20,691 nucleotides of DNA from an uncultured Bacilli bacterium (GCA_934101605.1 CAKORS010000013.1:1-20691), one strand, 5' to 3'. Shown: positions 6,225-15,427, counted from the first letter of the stretch. The notes: generated from the sequence alone by a model not told the origin. Numbers and translations: made by a program.

Positions 6225-8318
6225 ATGTATAATCAAAACAATGAAGAAGAAAACGTTTTAGAAAAATATGGACGTAATATAAATGAAGCAGTTTCAAAAA
6301 GAACTGTAGATCCTATAATAGGTAGAGATGAAGAAATAAGAAGTATAACAAGAGTTTTATCAAGGAAAACAAAAAACAATCCAGTCTTAATTGGAGAACC
6401 AGGTGTAGGTAAAACAGCAATAGTAGAAGGACTAGCTCAAAGAATAGTAAAGGGTGATGTTCCTTTATCACTTAAAGATAAAACTATATGGGAACTTAAT
6501 ATGGCTTCATTAATTGCGGGTGCAAAATATCGTGGAGAATTTGAAGAGAGATTAAAAAAGGTTCTAGATGAAATAAAAAAATCAGAAGGCAATATAATAA
6601 TGTTTATAGACGAAATTCATACTATAGTAGGAACAGGTGCTATCGAAGGTGCAATGGATACAGGAAACATACTTAAACCAATGCTTGCTAGAGGAGAAAT
6701 TCATGTGATAGGTGCCACAACTTTAAATGAATATAGAAAATATATAGAAAAAGATGGAGCTCTAGAAAGAAGATTTCAAAAAATAATAGTTAGTGAACCA
6801 ACTGTTGAAGATACAATAACAATACTAAGAGGTTTAAAAGAAAGATATGAAATACATCATGGTGTAACTATTCAAGACAAAGCTTTAATAGCGGCAGCAA
6901 CTCTATCCAACAGATATATAACAGATAGATTTTTACCAGACAAAGCAATAGATTTAATAGATGAAGCATGTGCAACAATAAGAGTTCAAATGGATTCAGT
7001 TCCTACAGAACTTGATGAGACAACAAGAAAAATAATGAAATTACAAGTAGAAAAAGAAGCAATAAAAAAAGAAAAAGATATTGTATCAAAGAATCGTATT
7101 GAGGAAATAAATAATGAATTAAAAGAACTACAAGTAAAAGAAAAACAATTAACAAGTTCATGGAATGAAGAAAAAAATATAAATAATGATATAAAAAGTG
7201 TTAAAGAAAAATTAGAAAGTAAAAAATTTGAACTTGAGAAAGCAGAAAATAGTTACGATTTTGAAACAGCAGCAAGATTAAAAAATGGAGTAATTCCAGA
7301 TTTAGAAAAAGAATTACAAACTCTAAGAGAAAAAAGTAAAAATACATTGCTAAGTGATACAGTAACTCAAGATGATATAGCAAAAGTAATAAGTAAATGG
7401 ACTAATATACCTATTACTAAATTAATGAGTAGTGAAAAAGAAAAAATACTAACACTAAAAGAAAACTTAGAAAAAAGAGTAAAAGGTCAAGATGAAGCAT
7501 TACAAATAGTAAGTGATGCAATATTAAGAAGTAGAAGTGGAATAAAAGATCCTAATAGACCAATAGGTTCATTTATCTTTTTAGGTCCAACAGGAGTAGG
7601 AAAAACTGAAGTAGCCAAATCCTTAGCTTATGAATTATTTGATGATGAATCTCATATGGTAAGAATTGATATGTCAGAATATATGGAAAAATTCTCATCA
7701 TCAAGATTAATTGGTGCAGCACCAGGATATGTAGGATATGAAGAAGGAGGACAACTTACCGAAGCAGTAAGAAGAAATCCATATAGTATAGTTTTATTTG
7801 ATGAAATAGAAAAAGCTCATCCTGATGTTCTAAATTTATTGTTACAAATTCTTGATGATGGAAGACTTACTGATTCAAATGGTAGAACAGTAGATTTTAA
7901 AAATACTATTATTATAATGACATCCAATATAGGTAGTGATCTTATTCTAGAAGGAAAAGAAGAGGAAGTAACAAAAGAACTTCATAAATACTTTAAACCA
8001 GAATTTATTAACAGAATAGATGAAGTAGTAGTGTTCAATAAATTAAGCAAAGATGCATTATATGAAATTTTAGATAAAATAATTAAAGAGATTGAAAATA
8101 GATTATCAGGAATAAATCTAAAAATAAATTTAACTCCTAAAGCTAAAGATTATTTTATTGACAATGGATATGATGAATACTATGGAGCAAGACCATTAAA
8201 AAGATTAATATCAAAAGAATTGGAAACATTATTAGCCAAAGAATTAATAAATGGTAAAATAAAAGAAAATGATATATTAACAGTAGATGTTAATAAAGAT
8301 AAAATAGAAATAAAATAA
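6225..8318 (+). CDS. clpB: ClpB-type AAA+ disaggregase lacking the N-domain
   Basis: 697 residues. AAA1 has Walker A GEPGVGKT (57-64) and Walker [11 protein letters not shown] ClpB-type coiled-coil M domain of about 115 residues opens with [23 protein letters not shown]2 has Walker A GPTGVGKT (454-461), the [10 protein letters not shown] motif and [15 protein letters not shown]. The roughly 150-residue Clp N-domain is missing: only about 25 residues precede the first AAA block. Between [10 protein letters not shown] and FKPEFINR there is no ClpP-binding LGF-type loop, so it should unfold and refold with DnaK rather than feed ClpP. ATG 6225 follows GGGGTGA (6213-6219); an in-frame GTG at 6216 lies inside that site and is rejected. 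The CIRCE operator upstream fits a heat-shock chaperone. ClpE/ClpC are the alternatives but lack this M domain. Confidence 0.9.
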   Translation: MYNQNNEEENVLEKYGRNINEAVSKRTVDPIIGRDEEIRSITRVLSRKTKNNPVLIGEPGVGKTAIVEGLAQRIVKGDVPLSLKDKTIWELNMASLIAGAKYRGEFEERLKKVLDEIKKSEGNIIMFIDEIHTIVGTGAIEGAMDTGNILKPMLARGEIHVIGATTLNEYRKYIEKDGALERRFQKIIVSEPTVEDTITILRGLKERYEIHHGVTIQDKALIAAATLSNRYITDRFLPDKAIDLIDEACATIRVQMDSVPTELDETTRKIMKLQVEKEAIKKEKDIVSKNRIEEINNELKELQVKEKQLTSSWNEEKNINNDIKSVKEKLESKKFELEKAENSYDFETAARLKNGVIPDLEKELQTLREKSKNTLLSDTVTQDDIAKVISKWTNIPITKLMSSEKEKILTLKENLEKRVKGQDEALQIVSDAILRSRSGIKDPNRPIGSFIFLGPTGVGKTEVAKSLAYELFDDESHMVRIDMSEYMEKFSSSRLIGAAPGYVGYEEGGQLTEAVRRNPYSIVLFDEIEKAHPDVLNLLLQILDDGRLTDSNGRTVDFKNTIIIMTSNIGSDLILEGKEEEVTKELHKYFKPEFINRIDEVVVFNKLSKDALYEILDKIIKEIENRLSGINLKINLTPKAKDYFIDNGYDEYYGARPLKRLISKELETLLAKELINGKIKENDILTVDVNKDKIEIK

Positions 8319-8336
8319 CTAATATAAATTTATAAA

Positions 8337-8381
8337 AAGTTTCTATAACTGAATATAATTTAGCTATAGAAACTTATTTTT
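8337..8381 (+). terminator. Terminator after clpB
   Basis: A perfect 11-bp stem AAGTTTCTATA/TATAGAAACTT (8337-8347 with 8365-8375), then ATTTTTA. Confidence 0.85.
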
Positions 8382-8452
8382 ATTGAAATGATATTTAAAA
8401 AATTAAAGTTAACAAAGTAAAAAAGTATAAAACAATGTTTTGTAGAAATATG

Positions 8453-8482
8453 TTGCATAAATAACAAAATATATGATAAACT
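8453..8482 (+). promoter_or_regulatory. Possible promoter of the DUF4190-type gene
   Basis: TTGCAT (8453-8458) and extended -10 TGATAAACT (hexamer 8477-8482) with an 18-base spacer. The hexamers are imperfect. Confidence 0.35.
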
Positions 8483-8518
8483 TAAATTGAAAATAAGTTC
8501 GAGGAGGTATATTTGTAT

Positions 8519-8887
8519 ATGAACGAAACTAAAGTTGAAGAAACTAAATCAGGATTTGCAGTAGCATCATTAGTGTGTGGTATTGTTTCATTAGTATTTG
8601 CATGGCTTGGTATGTGGTTATCTTTAGCAGGAATCATTCTTGGTATTTTAGCAATAGTATTTTCAGTATTAGCTAAGAAGAAAAATGATTCAAGAAAAGG
8701 AATAATCACTGGTGGACTAGTATGTGGTATTATTGGTCTTGTTTTATCTGCACTTTTATTTATAGCATGTTCTGCATGTACTTGTGCAGCAAATAAAGCA
8801 GTAGATGAATTAAACAAATCAGTTACAGAAGAAAAAGTAAATGAATGGTTAAAAGAATTAGAAGATAGCACAACTGAAGCTGAATAA
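8519..8887 (+). CDS. Small DUF4190-type membrane protein
   Basis: 122 residues with two hydrophobic hairpins: residues about 12-50 (SGFAVASLVCGIVSLVFAWL and onward) and 60-90 (KGIITGGLVCGIIGLVLSAL), joined by a basic KKKNDSRK turn. A charged tail follows. The repeated Gly/Ala-rich 'VASLVxGIxSL' pattern is typical of DUF4190 proteins, whose function is unknown. Four cysteines cluster at the membrane edge (ACSACTCA has three of them). AGGAGG (8502-8507) lies 11 bases before ATG 8519 and 5 bases before an in-frame TTG at 8513, so either start is possible. It is followed closely by a terminator. Confidence 0.7.
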   Translation: MNETKVEETKSGFAVASLVCGIVSLVFAWLGMWLSLAGIILGILAIVFSVLAKKKNDSRKGIITGGLVCGIIGLVLSALLFIACSACTCAANKAVDELNKSVTEEKVNEWLKELEDSTTEAE

Positions 8888-8909
8888 AAAGCCTATTGGC
8901 TTTTTTTTC
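8886..8909 (+). terminator. Terminator after the DUF4190-type gene
   Basis: Stem AAAAAGCC/GGCTTTTT with loop TATT, then more T. Only about 22 bases separate it from the next start codon, leaving no room for a standard promoter. The lgt-like gene must use read-through or a promoter inside the previous gene. Confidence 0.8.
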
Positions 8910-8931
8910 GTGTGAAAAGCGGGGTGATAAA

Positions 8932-9729
8932 ATGTATCCTAGTATTAATATATTACACAAAGAAATCAGCACTTATACTATAATGGCTCTTATAGGAATA
9001 TTTGCAGTAGGAATTTATGTGAAGTATGTAACAACAAAAAAACAAGAAGATGATTATAACTATTTAGTAACACTTTTAATAGCTAGTATAGGATTAGTTA
9101 TAGGAAGTCATTTACTATACGCAATAACCAATATAAATTTAATATTAATTACAATAAAACATATAGATAAAATAACATCATTTAAATTATTACTACAAAT
9201 CCTTTACCTTATTTTTGGAGGTTCAGTTTTCTATGGAGGACTATTAGGAGGCTTACTAGCGGGAGCCATATATATAAAATCAAAAAAACTAGATTTTAAA
9301 GAAATTACTGATACATTAACACCATGTATTCCATTATTTCATGGATTTGCAAGAATTGGTTGTTTCTTAGTAGGTTGTTGTTATGGAATAGAATCAAAAC
9401 TAGGGTTTACATATCAATATGCTATAGTAGAAACAGCAAATCATGTTAGCAGATTTCCAGTTCAATTAGTAGAGGCAGTATTAAATTTCATACTGTTTAT
9501 CATACTATATAATTTTTATAAAAAGAATAAATATAAAGGAAAACTTATTTATATCTATTTAATAAGTTATGCTGTTATAAGATTTATACTAGAATTCTTT
9601 AGAGGAGATTCTTATCGAGGATTTATAGGTTTCTTATCAACATCACAAATATTAAGTTTATTAATACTAATAACAATTTTTATAATATATATAATTAATG
9701 CAGTAAGGAGAAAAAATGAGAGGATTTGA
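8932..9729 (+). CDS. lgt: Lgt-family (prolipoprotein diacylglyceryl transferase-like) membrane protein
   Basis: 265 residues with about seven membrane helices and the Lgt order of motifs: YGGLLGG (101-107), HGFARIGCFLVGCCYG (137-152), RFPVQLVEA (174-182) and RFILEFFRGD (217-226). Lgt moves diacylglycerol from phosphatidylglycerol to lipoprotein cysteines. By spacing against E. coli Lgt, Arg141, Gly152, Arg217 and Glu221 match R143, G154, R239 and E243. However, Tyr101 stands where H103 is expected and Cys144 where N146 is expected. This CCYG-type variant is either a divergent Lgt or a paralogue with another substrate. ATG 8932 follows GGGGTGA (8921-8927). It overlaps the PRPP synthetase gene by 14 bases, implying co-translation. 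Confidence 0.75.
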   Translation: MYPSINILHKEISTYTIMALIGIFAVGIYVKYVTTKKQEDDYNYLVTLLIASIGLVIGSHLLYAITNINLILITIKHIDKITSFKLLLQILYLIFGGSVFYGGLLGGLLAGAIYIKSKKLDFKEITDTLTPCIPLFHGFARIGCFLVGCCYGIESKLGFTYQYAIVETANHVSRFPVQLVEAVLNFILFIILYNFYKKNKYKGKLIYIYLISYAVIRFILEFFRGDSYRGFIGFLSTSQILSLLILITIFIIYIINAVRRKNERI

Positions 9730-10810
9730 AGACGATTTAAGATTAATAACTTTAAAAAGTATTGATGGATTAGGAGAAAAAGTTAACGAACATTTAAAAG
9801 AACTACGTAATACTGATATGGATTATGTTGTTCCAATAGAAGAAGTAAGATTTCAAAATGGAGAAGGAAAAATAAAAATAGTTAATACTATTAGAGATAA
9901 GGATGTATATATATTATCTGACGTTGGCAATCATAGTATTACTTATAAAATGTATGACTACGAAAATCATAAAAGTCCAGATGACCATTTTCAGGATTTA
10001 AAAAGAGTAATATGTGCAATAAGGAATCATTCACATTCTAACTCTGTAGTATTACCACTACTATATGAATCTCGTCAACACAGAAGACAAGGAAGGGAAT
10101 CTCTAGATTGTGCAGTAGCATTACAAGATTTAGTATCACTTGGAGTTCAAAATATTATAACATTTGATGTTCATGACCCTAACATACAAAATGCTATACC
10201 AAATAGTAGTTTTGAATCTTTCTTTCCAACAAGAGAGATTATAGAAAAGGTTCTTGCAGAAGATATTGATTTTAGAAATATGCATATAGTATCCCCAGAT
10301 GCTGGAGCAGTAGGAAGAGCAAATCTTTATGCTAATTTATTTAAATGCGATATGGGAATGTTTAGAAAAGTAAGAGATACATCTAAAGTTATTGATGGTA
10401 AAAATCCTATTATAGGTCATGCCTATGTTGGCCCATCTTTAGAAGGAAAAAACGTAATAATTGCAGATGATATGATTTCATCTGGAGAATCAATCTTAGA
10501 TACAGCAAAACAAGTAAAAGATTTAGGAGCTAATAAAGTATATTTAATAGCAACATTTGCAATGTTTACAAAAGGAATAGAAGTATTTGATAAAGCATAT
10601 GAATCAAAATCTTTTGATAAAGTATATACAACAAATTTAACTTACTATAAAGATGAATATAATGATAGACCATGGCTTGAACAAGTTGATTGTTCATTAA
10701 AAGTTGCTAAAGTAATAAATAGTTTAAATACAGGAAAATCTTTAACAAGACTAATAAATGACAATAATGCAACAAGTGACAGTATATTAAAAAGAGTAAA
10801 AAGCATGTAA
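9716..10810 (+). CDS. prs: Ribose-phosphate pyrophosphokinase (PRPP synthetase), divergent type
   Basis: 364 residues, longer than the usual 310-320. The PRPP synthetase signatures appear in order: YESRQHRRQGRE (117-128), the DVHDPNIQ metal/ATP loop (151-158), SPDAGAVGRA (193-202) and the PRPP-binding loop DDMISSGES (251-259, in place of the usual DDMIDTAGT). It makes PRPP from ribose 5-phosphate and ATP for nucleotide, histidine and NAD synthesis. An N-terminal segment of about 60 residues and a C-terminal extension are typical of a clostridial subgroup. AAGGAG ends 5 bases before the ATG, inside the 3' end of the lgt-like gene. Precursor supply fits the nrdD-nrdG genes downstream, although a terminator separates them. 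Confidence 0.88.
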   Translation: MRGFEDDLRLITLKSIDGLGEKVNEHLKELRNTDMDYVVPIEEVRFQNGEGKIKIVNTIRDKDVYILSDVGNHSITYKMYDYENHKSPDDHFQDLKRVICAIRNHSHSNSVVLPLLYESRQHRRQGRESLDCAVALQDLVSLGVQNIITFDVHDPNIQNAIPNSSFESFFPTREIIEKVLAEDIDFRNMHIVSPDAGAVGRANLYANLFKCDMGMFRKVRDTSKVIDGKNPIIGHAYVGPSLEGKNVIIADDMISSGESILDTAKQVKDLGANKVYLIATFAMFTKGIEVFDKAYESKSFDKVYTTNLTYYKDEYNDRPWLEQVDCSLKVAKVINSLNTGKSLTRLINDNNATSDSILKRVKSM

Positions 10811-10821
10811 ATTAAAAATGG

Positions 10822-10853
10822 TAAAAGTGACTACAAATGTAGTCATTTTTTAT
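10822..10853 (+). terminator. Terminator after prs
   Basis: Stem TGACTAC/GTAGTCA (10828-10834 with 10839-10845), loop AAAT, flanked by A-rich and T-rich runs. Confidence 0.85.
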
Positions 10854-10972
10854 TATCAGTAAATAAGTGTAAACAAAAATGTAAAAAAATAACAAACCAT
10901 AAAATTACAAAAAACCTTATACTTAAAGGGTTTAAAAATACAAAAAATAAAAAAAAGAATAAAAATATCGAA

Positions 10973-10990
10973 TTGTTGCAATTGCAACAA
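10973..10990. promoter_or_regulatory. 18-bp perfect palindrome upstream of nrdD (candidate redox operator)
   Basis: TTGTTGCAA followed by TTGCAACAA, fully symmetric. The outer TTGTT and AACAA match the 18-bp Rex operator layout (TTGTTAA-N4-TTAACAA), but the two inner bases of each arm are G and C. It overlaps a possible promoter, TTGTTG (10973-10978) to TATAAA (10997-11002) with 18 bases between; a better -10, TATAAT at 11012-11017, has no clear -35. The remaining intergenic sequence from 10853 is A/T-rich with no gene. Confidence 0.5.
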
Positions 10991-11054
10991 AAATAATATA
11001 AATTACAAGAGTATAATAAAATCATAAGGTAAGAGAATTTTGGAGGTTTGAAAC

Positions 11055-13217
11055 ATGAAAATAGTAAAAAGAGATGGTTCAATAGTAGATTATGATAGAG
11101 AGAAAATAAAAATCGCTATTGGAAAAGCAAACAATGAAGTTTTAGAAGAAGAACGTGCTAGTGATACACAAATAAATAACATTGTAAAATATATTGAATC
11201 ACTAAAAAAGAAAAGATTATTAGTCGAAGATATTCAAGATATTATTGAAACAAAATTAATGAGCATAGGAAAATACGAGTTAGCAAAAAAATATATAGTT
11301 TATAGATATACAAGAGAACTTGTAAGAAAATCTAATACAACAGATCAATCAATAAAAGAATTAATTGATGGAGAATCAGAATATTGGAATACAGAAAACT
11401 CTAATAAAAACTCAAGAGTAGTAACAACTCAAAGAGATTATTTAGCAGGAATAACATCAACAGATATTACAAGAAGATTTTTACTTCCAGAAGATATTGT
11501 AAAAGCACATGATGAAGGAATTATTCACTTTCATGATGCAGATTATTTTGCACAAAATGCATTACATAACTGTGACTTATTAGAACTTGATGATATGCTA
11601 CAAAACGGAACTAATATAAACGGAGTAATGATTGAAAAACCACATAAATTTATTACTGCTATGACAATAGCAACACAAATTATAACAGCAGCATCATCTT
11701 CTCAATATGGAGGAGCAACTGTTACAATGACACATTTAGCACCTTTTGTTCGTGAAAGTTATAAAAGATATGTAAAAAAATATACAGATAGAAAACTATC
11801 TAAAGAACAAATAGAACAATTTGCAAAAGAAGATATCAAAAAAGAAATACAAGATGGAGTTCAAACCTTCCAATATCAAATTAATTCTATGACTACAACA
11901 AATGGACAAGCTCCATTCTTAAGTGTTTGTCTATATCTTGGTGAAACAGAAGAATATAAAGAAGAGCTTGCCATGATAATAGAAGAAATACTAAAACAAA
12001 GAATTTTAGGAATGAAAAATGAAAAGGGTGTATATGTAACACCTGCTTTCCCAAAACTTTTATATGTTCTAGAAGAAGATAATATTAAAGAGGGAAGTAA
12101 ATATTATTATTTAACTGAATTAGCAGCAAAATGTACTGCTAAAAGAATGGTTCCAGATTATATATCTGAAAAAATAATGAAACAATTAAAAATAGATAAA
12201 AATGGAAATGGAAATTGTTATCCATGTATGGGATGTAGAAGCTTTTTAACACCATATGTTGATAAAGATGGAAAACCAAAATATTATGGTAGATTTAACC
12301 AAGGAGTAGTTACAATAAACTTAGTTGATGTAGCACTATCATCAGAAAAAGATAAAGACCTTTTCTTCAAAATATTTGAAGAAAGATTAGAGCTTTGTCA
12401 TAGAGCATTACAAGTAAGACATGAAAGATTATCACATGCAACATCAGATGTAGCACCAATATTATGGCAACATGGAGCTTTAGCACGACTTGCTCCAGGA
12501 GAATCAATTCATTCACTATTACATGGTGGATATTCAACAATATCACTAGGGTATGCAGGACTTTATGAATGTGTAAAATATATGACAGGAAATAGTCATA
12601 CCGATAATGGTAAGGGTGAAAAGTTTGGCCTTGAAGTAATGCAAAAAATGAATGATAAATGTAAAGAATGGAAAGAAAAAGAAGATATAGATTATAGTGT
12701 TTATGGAACACCAATAGAATCTACAACATATAAATTTGCTAAATGCTTAAGAAAACGTTTTGGTAAAATAAAAGGAATAACTGATAGAGATTATATAACA
12801 AATTCTTATCACGTTCCTGTATTTGAAGAAATAGATGCATTTACAAAATTAAAATTAGAAAGTAAATTCCAAAATCTTTCTCCAGGTGGAGCAATATCTT
12901 ATGTTGAAACTCCAAATCTTACTAACAATCTTGAAGTAGTAATGGAAATAATTAAATTTATCTATGATAATATTATGTATGCAGAATTAAATACTAAATC
13001 AGATTATTGTCAAGAATGTGGATTCGATGGAGAAATCTTAATAGATGATAATCTAGAGTGGTATTGCCCTAACTGTGGAAATAGAGATCATTCAAAACTA
13101 AATGTAGCTCGTAGAACATGTGGATACATAGGTTCTAATTTCTGGAATAAAGGAAGAACTCAAGAAATAAAAGAAAGAGTATTACATGTTGATAATAAAG
13201 ACTGTGATGATGAATAA
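11055..13217 (+). CDS. nrdD: Anaerobic ribonucleoside-triphosphate reductase (class III)
   Basis: 720 residues. An ATP-cone (about 1-90, MKIVKRDGSIVDYDREKI) gives allosteric control. The large glycyl-radical barrel follows, with NCYPCMGCRSF near residue 390. At the C-terminus the zinc site Cys652/Cys655 (CQEC) and Cys671/Cys674 (CPNC) precedes RRTCGYIG, whose Gly690 is the radical site. The enzyme reduces ribonucleotides to deoxyribonucleotides without oxygen. ATG 11055 follows GGAGGT (11041-11046). The stop overlaps the nrdG start by one base (TAATG), the classic nrdDG arrangement. No damage is seen in the reading frame. Confidence 0.96.
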   Translation: MKIVKRDGSIVDYDREKIKIAIGKANNEVLEEERASDTQINNIVKYIESLKKKRLLVEDIQDIIETKLMSIGKYELAKKYIVYRYTRELVRKSNTTDQSIKELIDGESEYWNTENSNKNSRVVTTQRDYLAGITSTDITRRFLLPEDIVKAHDEGIIHFHDADYFAQNALHNCDLLELDDMLQNGTNINGVMIEKPHKFITAMTIATQIITAASSSQYGGATVTMTHLAPFVRESYKRYVKKYTDRKLSKEQIEQFAKEDIKKEIQDGVQTFQYQINSMTTTNGQAPFLSVCLYLGETEEYKEELAMIIEEILKQRILGMKNEKGVYVTPAFPKLLYVLEEDNIKEGSKYYYLTELAAKCTAKRMVPDYISEKIMKQLKIDKNGNGNCYPCMGCRSFLTPYVDKDGKPKYYGRFNQGVVTINLVDVALSSEKDKDLFFKIFEERLELCHRALQVRHERLSHATSDVAPILWQHGALARLAPGESIHSLLHGGYSTISLGYAGLYECVKYMTGNSHTDNGKGEKFGLEVMQKMNDKCKEWKEKEDIDYSVYGTPIESTTYKFAKCLRKRFGKIKGITDRDYITNSYHVPVFEEIDAFTKLKLESKFQNLSPGGAISYVETPNLTNNLEVVMEIIKFIYDNIMYAELNTKSDYCQECGFDGEILIDDNLEWYCPNCGNRDHSKLNVARRTCGYIGSNFWNKGRTQEIKERVLHVDNKDCDDE

Positions 13218-13705
13218 TGAGATATAACAAAATAAGAAAAATGGATATATCAAATGGGCCTGGTGTTAGAGTTTCAATTTTTATGCAAGGTTGTTCCTTT
13301 AAATGTAAAAATTGCTTTAATCCAGAAACACATAATTTTAATGAAGGAAAAGAGTTTACAGATGAAACAATAGAAAAAGTTCTTAAATTATGTGATAAAG
13401 AATATATAGAAGGATTATCTATATTAGGAGGAGAACCAATGCATCCAACTAATATTGATGGAACACTAAAACTTGCCAAAAAATTTAAAGAAAAATATCC
13501 AAATAAAACAGTTTGGGTATGGACAGGTTTTCTTTTTGAAGATTTAAATAAACTAAAAGATTTATCTTCATTAGATGTCTTAGTAGATGGAAGATTTAAA
13601 GAAGAATTGCATAATCCAACATTAAAATGGAAAGGTTCGTCAAATCAAAGAGTTATAGATATAAAAGAAACTTTAAAACAAAATAAAATAATAATAACAG
13701 AATAA
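13217..13705 (+). CDS. nrdG: Class III ribonucleotide reductase activating enzyme (radical SAM)
   Basis: 162 residues. The radical SAM cluster motif CSFKCKNC gives Cys26, Cys30 and Cys33, followed by the SAM-binding GGEPM. The N-terminal MDISNGPGVRVSIFMQGC is typical of NrdG. It binds a 4Fe-4S cluster, cleaves SAM and installs the glycyl radical on Gly690 of NrdD. The start overlaps the nrdD stop and there is no clear ribosome site, so translation depends on ribosomes finishing nrdD. It ends in a bidirectional terminator shared with the convergent glycosyltransferase gene. Confidence 0.95.
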   Translation: MRYNKIRKMDISNGPGVRVSIFMQGCSFKCKNCFNPETHNFNEGKEFTDETIEKVLKLCDKEYIEGLSILGGEPMHPTNIDGTLKLAKKFKEKYPNKTVWVWTGFLFEDLNKLKDLSSLDVLVDGRFKEELHNPTLKWKGSSNQRVIDIKETLKQNKIIITE

Positions 13706-13733
13706 AAAGTAATAGACAAAACTATTACTTTTT
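13704..13733. terminator. Bidirectional terminator between nrdG and the glycosyltransferase
   Basis: A perfect 12-bp stem AAAAAGTAATAG/CTATTACTTTTT (13704-13715 with 13722-13733) with A and T runs on the two sides, so it can work for both convergent genes. Its right arm contains the glycosyltransferase stop codon. Confidence 0.88.
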
Positions 13734-14810
13734 ATTTATTTTATCTAAAATTATTAATCTATTATTAGATAACCTCTGATCATCATGATTCATCTCTATT
13801 GCTTTATCAACATATTTTAAAGACTCTTCATATTCTTTTAAATGAAAACAAGCTATAGACAATAAATCATATACAGTATTATCCCAACTAAACACTTCAT
13901 TAATATATGTTTTTTCATGATACGTAATATCTAGTACTTTTAAACAATTATTCTTCATATCAAGATAATTTTCTAAATTATAATCTAATAAAGCTTTTTC
14001 TATATAAGGATCTCTTAAATAAGGAGCTTCATCTATAGCTTTATTAAGCCACATATAAGCCTCATCATATCTTCTTAAATTAATATAACATCTAGAAATA
14101 AACCTCATAGATGCACATCTTTCATCCTTCCAAGTTGCACTTTTTAAATTTAAATGTCTTATTAAAGTATCAATAGAGTTATTCCACATTTTACGATACA
14201 TGTATTCTCTCCCTAAATAATGCATATTTCTATCATTATCAGGATTTTCTTTTACAGATAATTCAAGTAATTTTAAATAATTAGATCTAGATTTATTTTT
14301 ATCAGGATAATGATTTAATACTATTTTATCAGTAACAACATAGTTTTCTTCATTTTTAGTATCCAAAACTTCATGAACAGGGTATATCCACCTATAACCA
14401 TTTAAACTATGAATTTTTTCATAATAAAAACTAACTAAAGGTTTTCCATCTCCATCTAAACTCCAATTATAAATATATTTGCATCTATTAGTATTATCAT
14501 TCCAAACTTTTTCTAATTCATTTCTCCATCCTACATTAAAAACCTCATCTAAATCTGTGCATACACAAATATCAGCATCAGAAGGAATAAGTTTTAAAGA
14601 TTCATTTCTTGCAACATCAAATCTCCAAGGATCAATAACTTTTGTAGTAATATTAACTCCATGTTCTTTTAATCTCTGAACCGTATTATCTGTTGAACCG
14701 GTATCAAGAACATATACCCCATCAGCTTCCTTCATAGAGTTATACCATCTATCAACAAATAATTCCTCGTTTTTACATATAGCATAAACATAGATTTTAT
14801 ATTTATTCAT
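13725..14810 (-). CDS. Family 2 glycosyltransferase with C-terminal TPR repeats
   Basis: 361 residues. A GT-A fold at about 1-200 starts with YAICKNEELFVDRWYNSM and has VLDTGSTDNTVQ (34-45) for the nucleotide sugar and the DxD motif TDLDEV (85-90) for the metal. From about 200 onward come tetratricopeptide-like helical repeats (YLGREYMYRKMWNNSIDTLI, YDEAYMWLNKAIDEAPYLRD, YEESLKYVDKAIEMN). Enzymes of this layout often modify proteins or surface polymers. The ATG follows GGTGATT. It is encoded close to two collagen-like genes whose Gly-Pro-Thr repeats are common O-glycosylation targets, so it may glycosylate them; that is inference. No neighbours of a polysaccharide locus are visible. Confidence 0.88.
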   Translation of the reverse strand: MNKYKIYVYAICKNEELFVDRWYNSMKEADGVYVLDTGSTDNTVQRLKEHGVNITTKVIDPWRFDVARNESLKLIPSDADICVCTDLDEVFNVGWRNELEKVWNDNTNRCKYIYNWSLDGDGKPLVSFYYEKIHSLNGYRWIYPVHEVLDTKNEENYVVTDKIVLNHYPDKNKSRSNYLKLLELSVKENPDNDRNMHYLGREYMYRKMWNNSIDTLIRHLNLKSATWKDERCASMRFISRCYINLRRYDEAYMWLNKAIDEAPYLRDPYIEKALLDYNLENYLDMKNNCLKVLDITYHEKTYINEVFSWDNTVYDLLSIACFHLKEYEESLKYVDKAIEMNHDDQRLSNNRLIILDKINKK

Positions 14811-14931
14811 TTAATCACCAATAAATTATATGATAATAAAAAATAATTAAAACTTCATCATCTATTGTAAAAATAGGTAGAGAAAAAATATAATTTTAAA
14901 TGGTTTTAAACCAAATATACAGGCTCTAAAT

Positions 14932-15385
14932 CACAGTATATTGTAACAGTTGATGATGTCATTATGATTTCATATATAAAAGAGGAAGAGGAATCTAAAG
15001 AATATAAATTTATCGAAAGAGCAGATTAAAACTATACAATAAACAAAGATAACAAAGCATCTTTTAGAATAGATGCTATTTGAAGATGGTGGAAAAGTTT
15101 ATATTGATGGTGTATTAGTAGATGAAAAGAACTATACATCAAAAGAAGGTAGCACTATTATCACATTAAAAAAAGATTACTTAGAAACATTAAGTATAGG
15201 AAAACATGAATTAAAAGTAGTATTTGGTAATGGAAAAAAGTTCTATAACTCATTTTACCATTTCAAAACAAAATAATATTGAAAATCCTAATACAGGAGA
15301 TAAAATAATGTATTATATAGGATTAAAAATAATTTCTTTTTCAATAACAGGTATAATGTTTATAAAAAATAAAAAAATCAAATAA
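14932..15385 (+). pseudogene. Remnant of a cell-wall-anchored surface protein (X2-like domain and sorting signal)
   Basis: Three reading frames must be joined to read the C-terminal end of one protein. Frame A (14932-15084) gives GSKSQYIVTVDDVIMISY...IERAD, a TAA, then NYTINKDNKASFRIDA. Frame B (15073-15276) gives FEDGGKVYIDGVLVDEKNYTSKEGS...LSIGKHELKVVF, an X2/Ig-like module. Frame C (from 15275) gives NIENPNTGDKIMYYIGLK, a hydrophobic stretch and KNKKIK, a sortase-type signal of NPxTG class. There is thus one stop and two frameshifts, and the N-terminal part is gone. The 66-codon open frame at 15073 should not be taken as a gene. Nothing clear is seen between 14811 and 14931. Confidence 0.75.
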
Positions 15386-15389
15386 AAAC

Positions 15390-15420
15390 AACTTCTAGTT
15401 TAATCTAGAAGTTATTTTTT
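15390..15420. terminator. Bidirectional terminator
   Basis: Perfect 9-bp stem AACTTCTAG/CTAGAAGTT (15390-15398 with 15405-15413), followed by ATTTTTT on the plus strand and A/T-rich on the other. It serves the remnant gene and the convergent collagen-like gene. Confidence 0.8.
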
Positions 15421-15427
15421 TAAAAAA

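Noticed and set aside
8482..8871. A 129-codon open frame on the minus strand
   Set aside because: It lies entirely opposite the DUF4190-type gene, has no ribosome site, and its composition mirrors the plus-strand codons.
15073..15276. A 67-codon open frame as a stand-alone small gene
   Set aside because: It begins mid-domain, has no ribosome site, and joins by frameshifts to flanking pieces of a longer surface protein.
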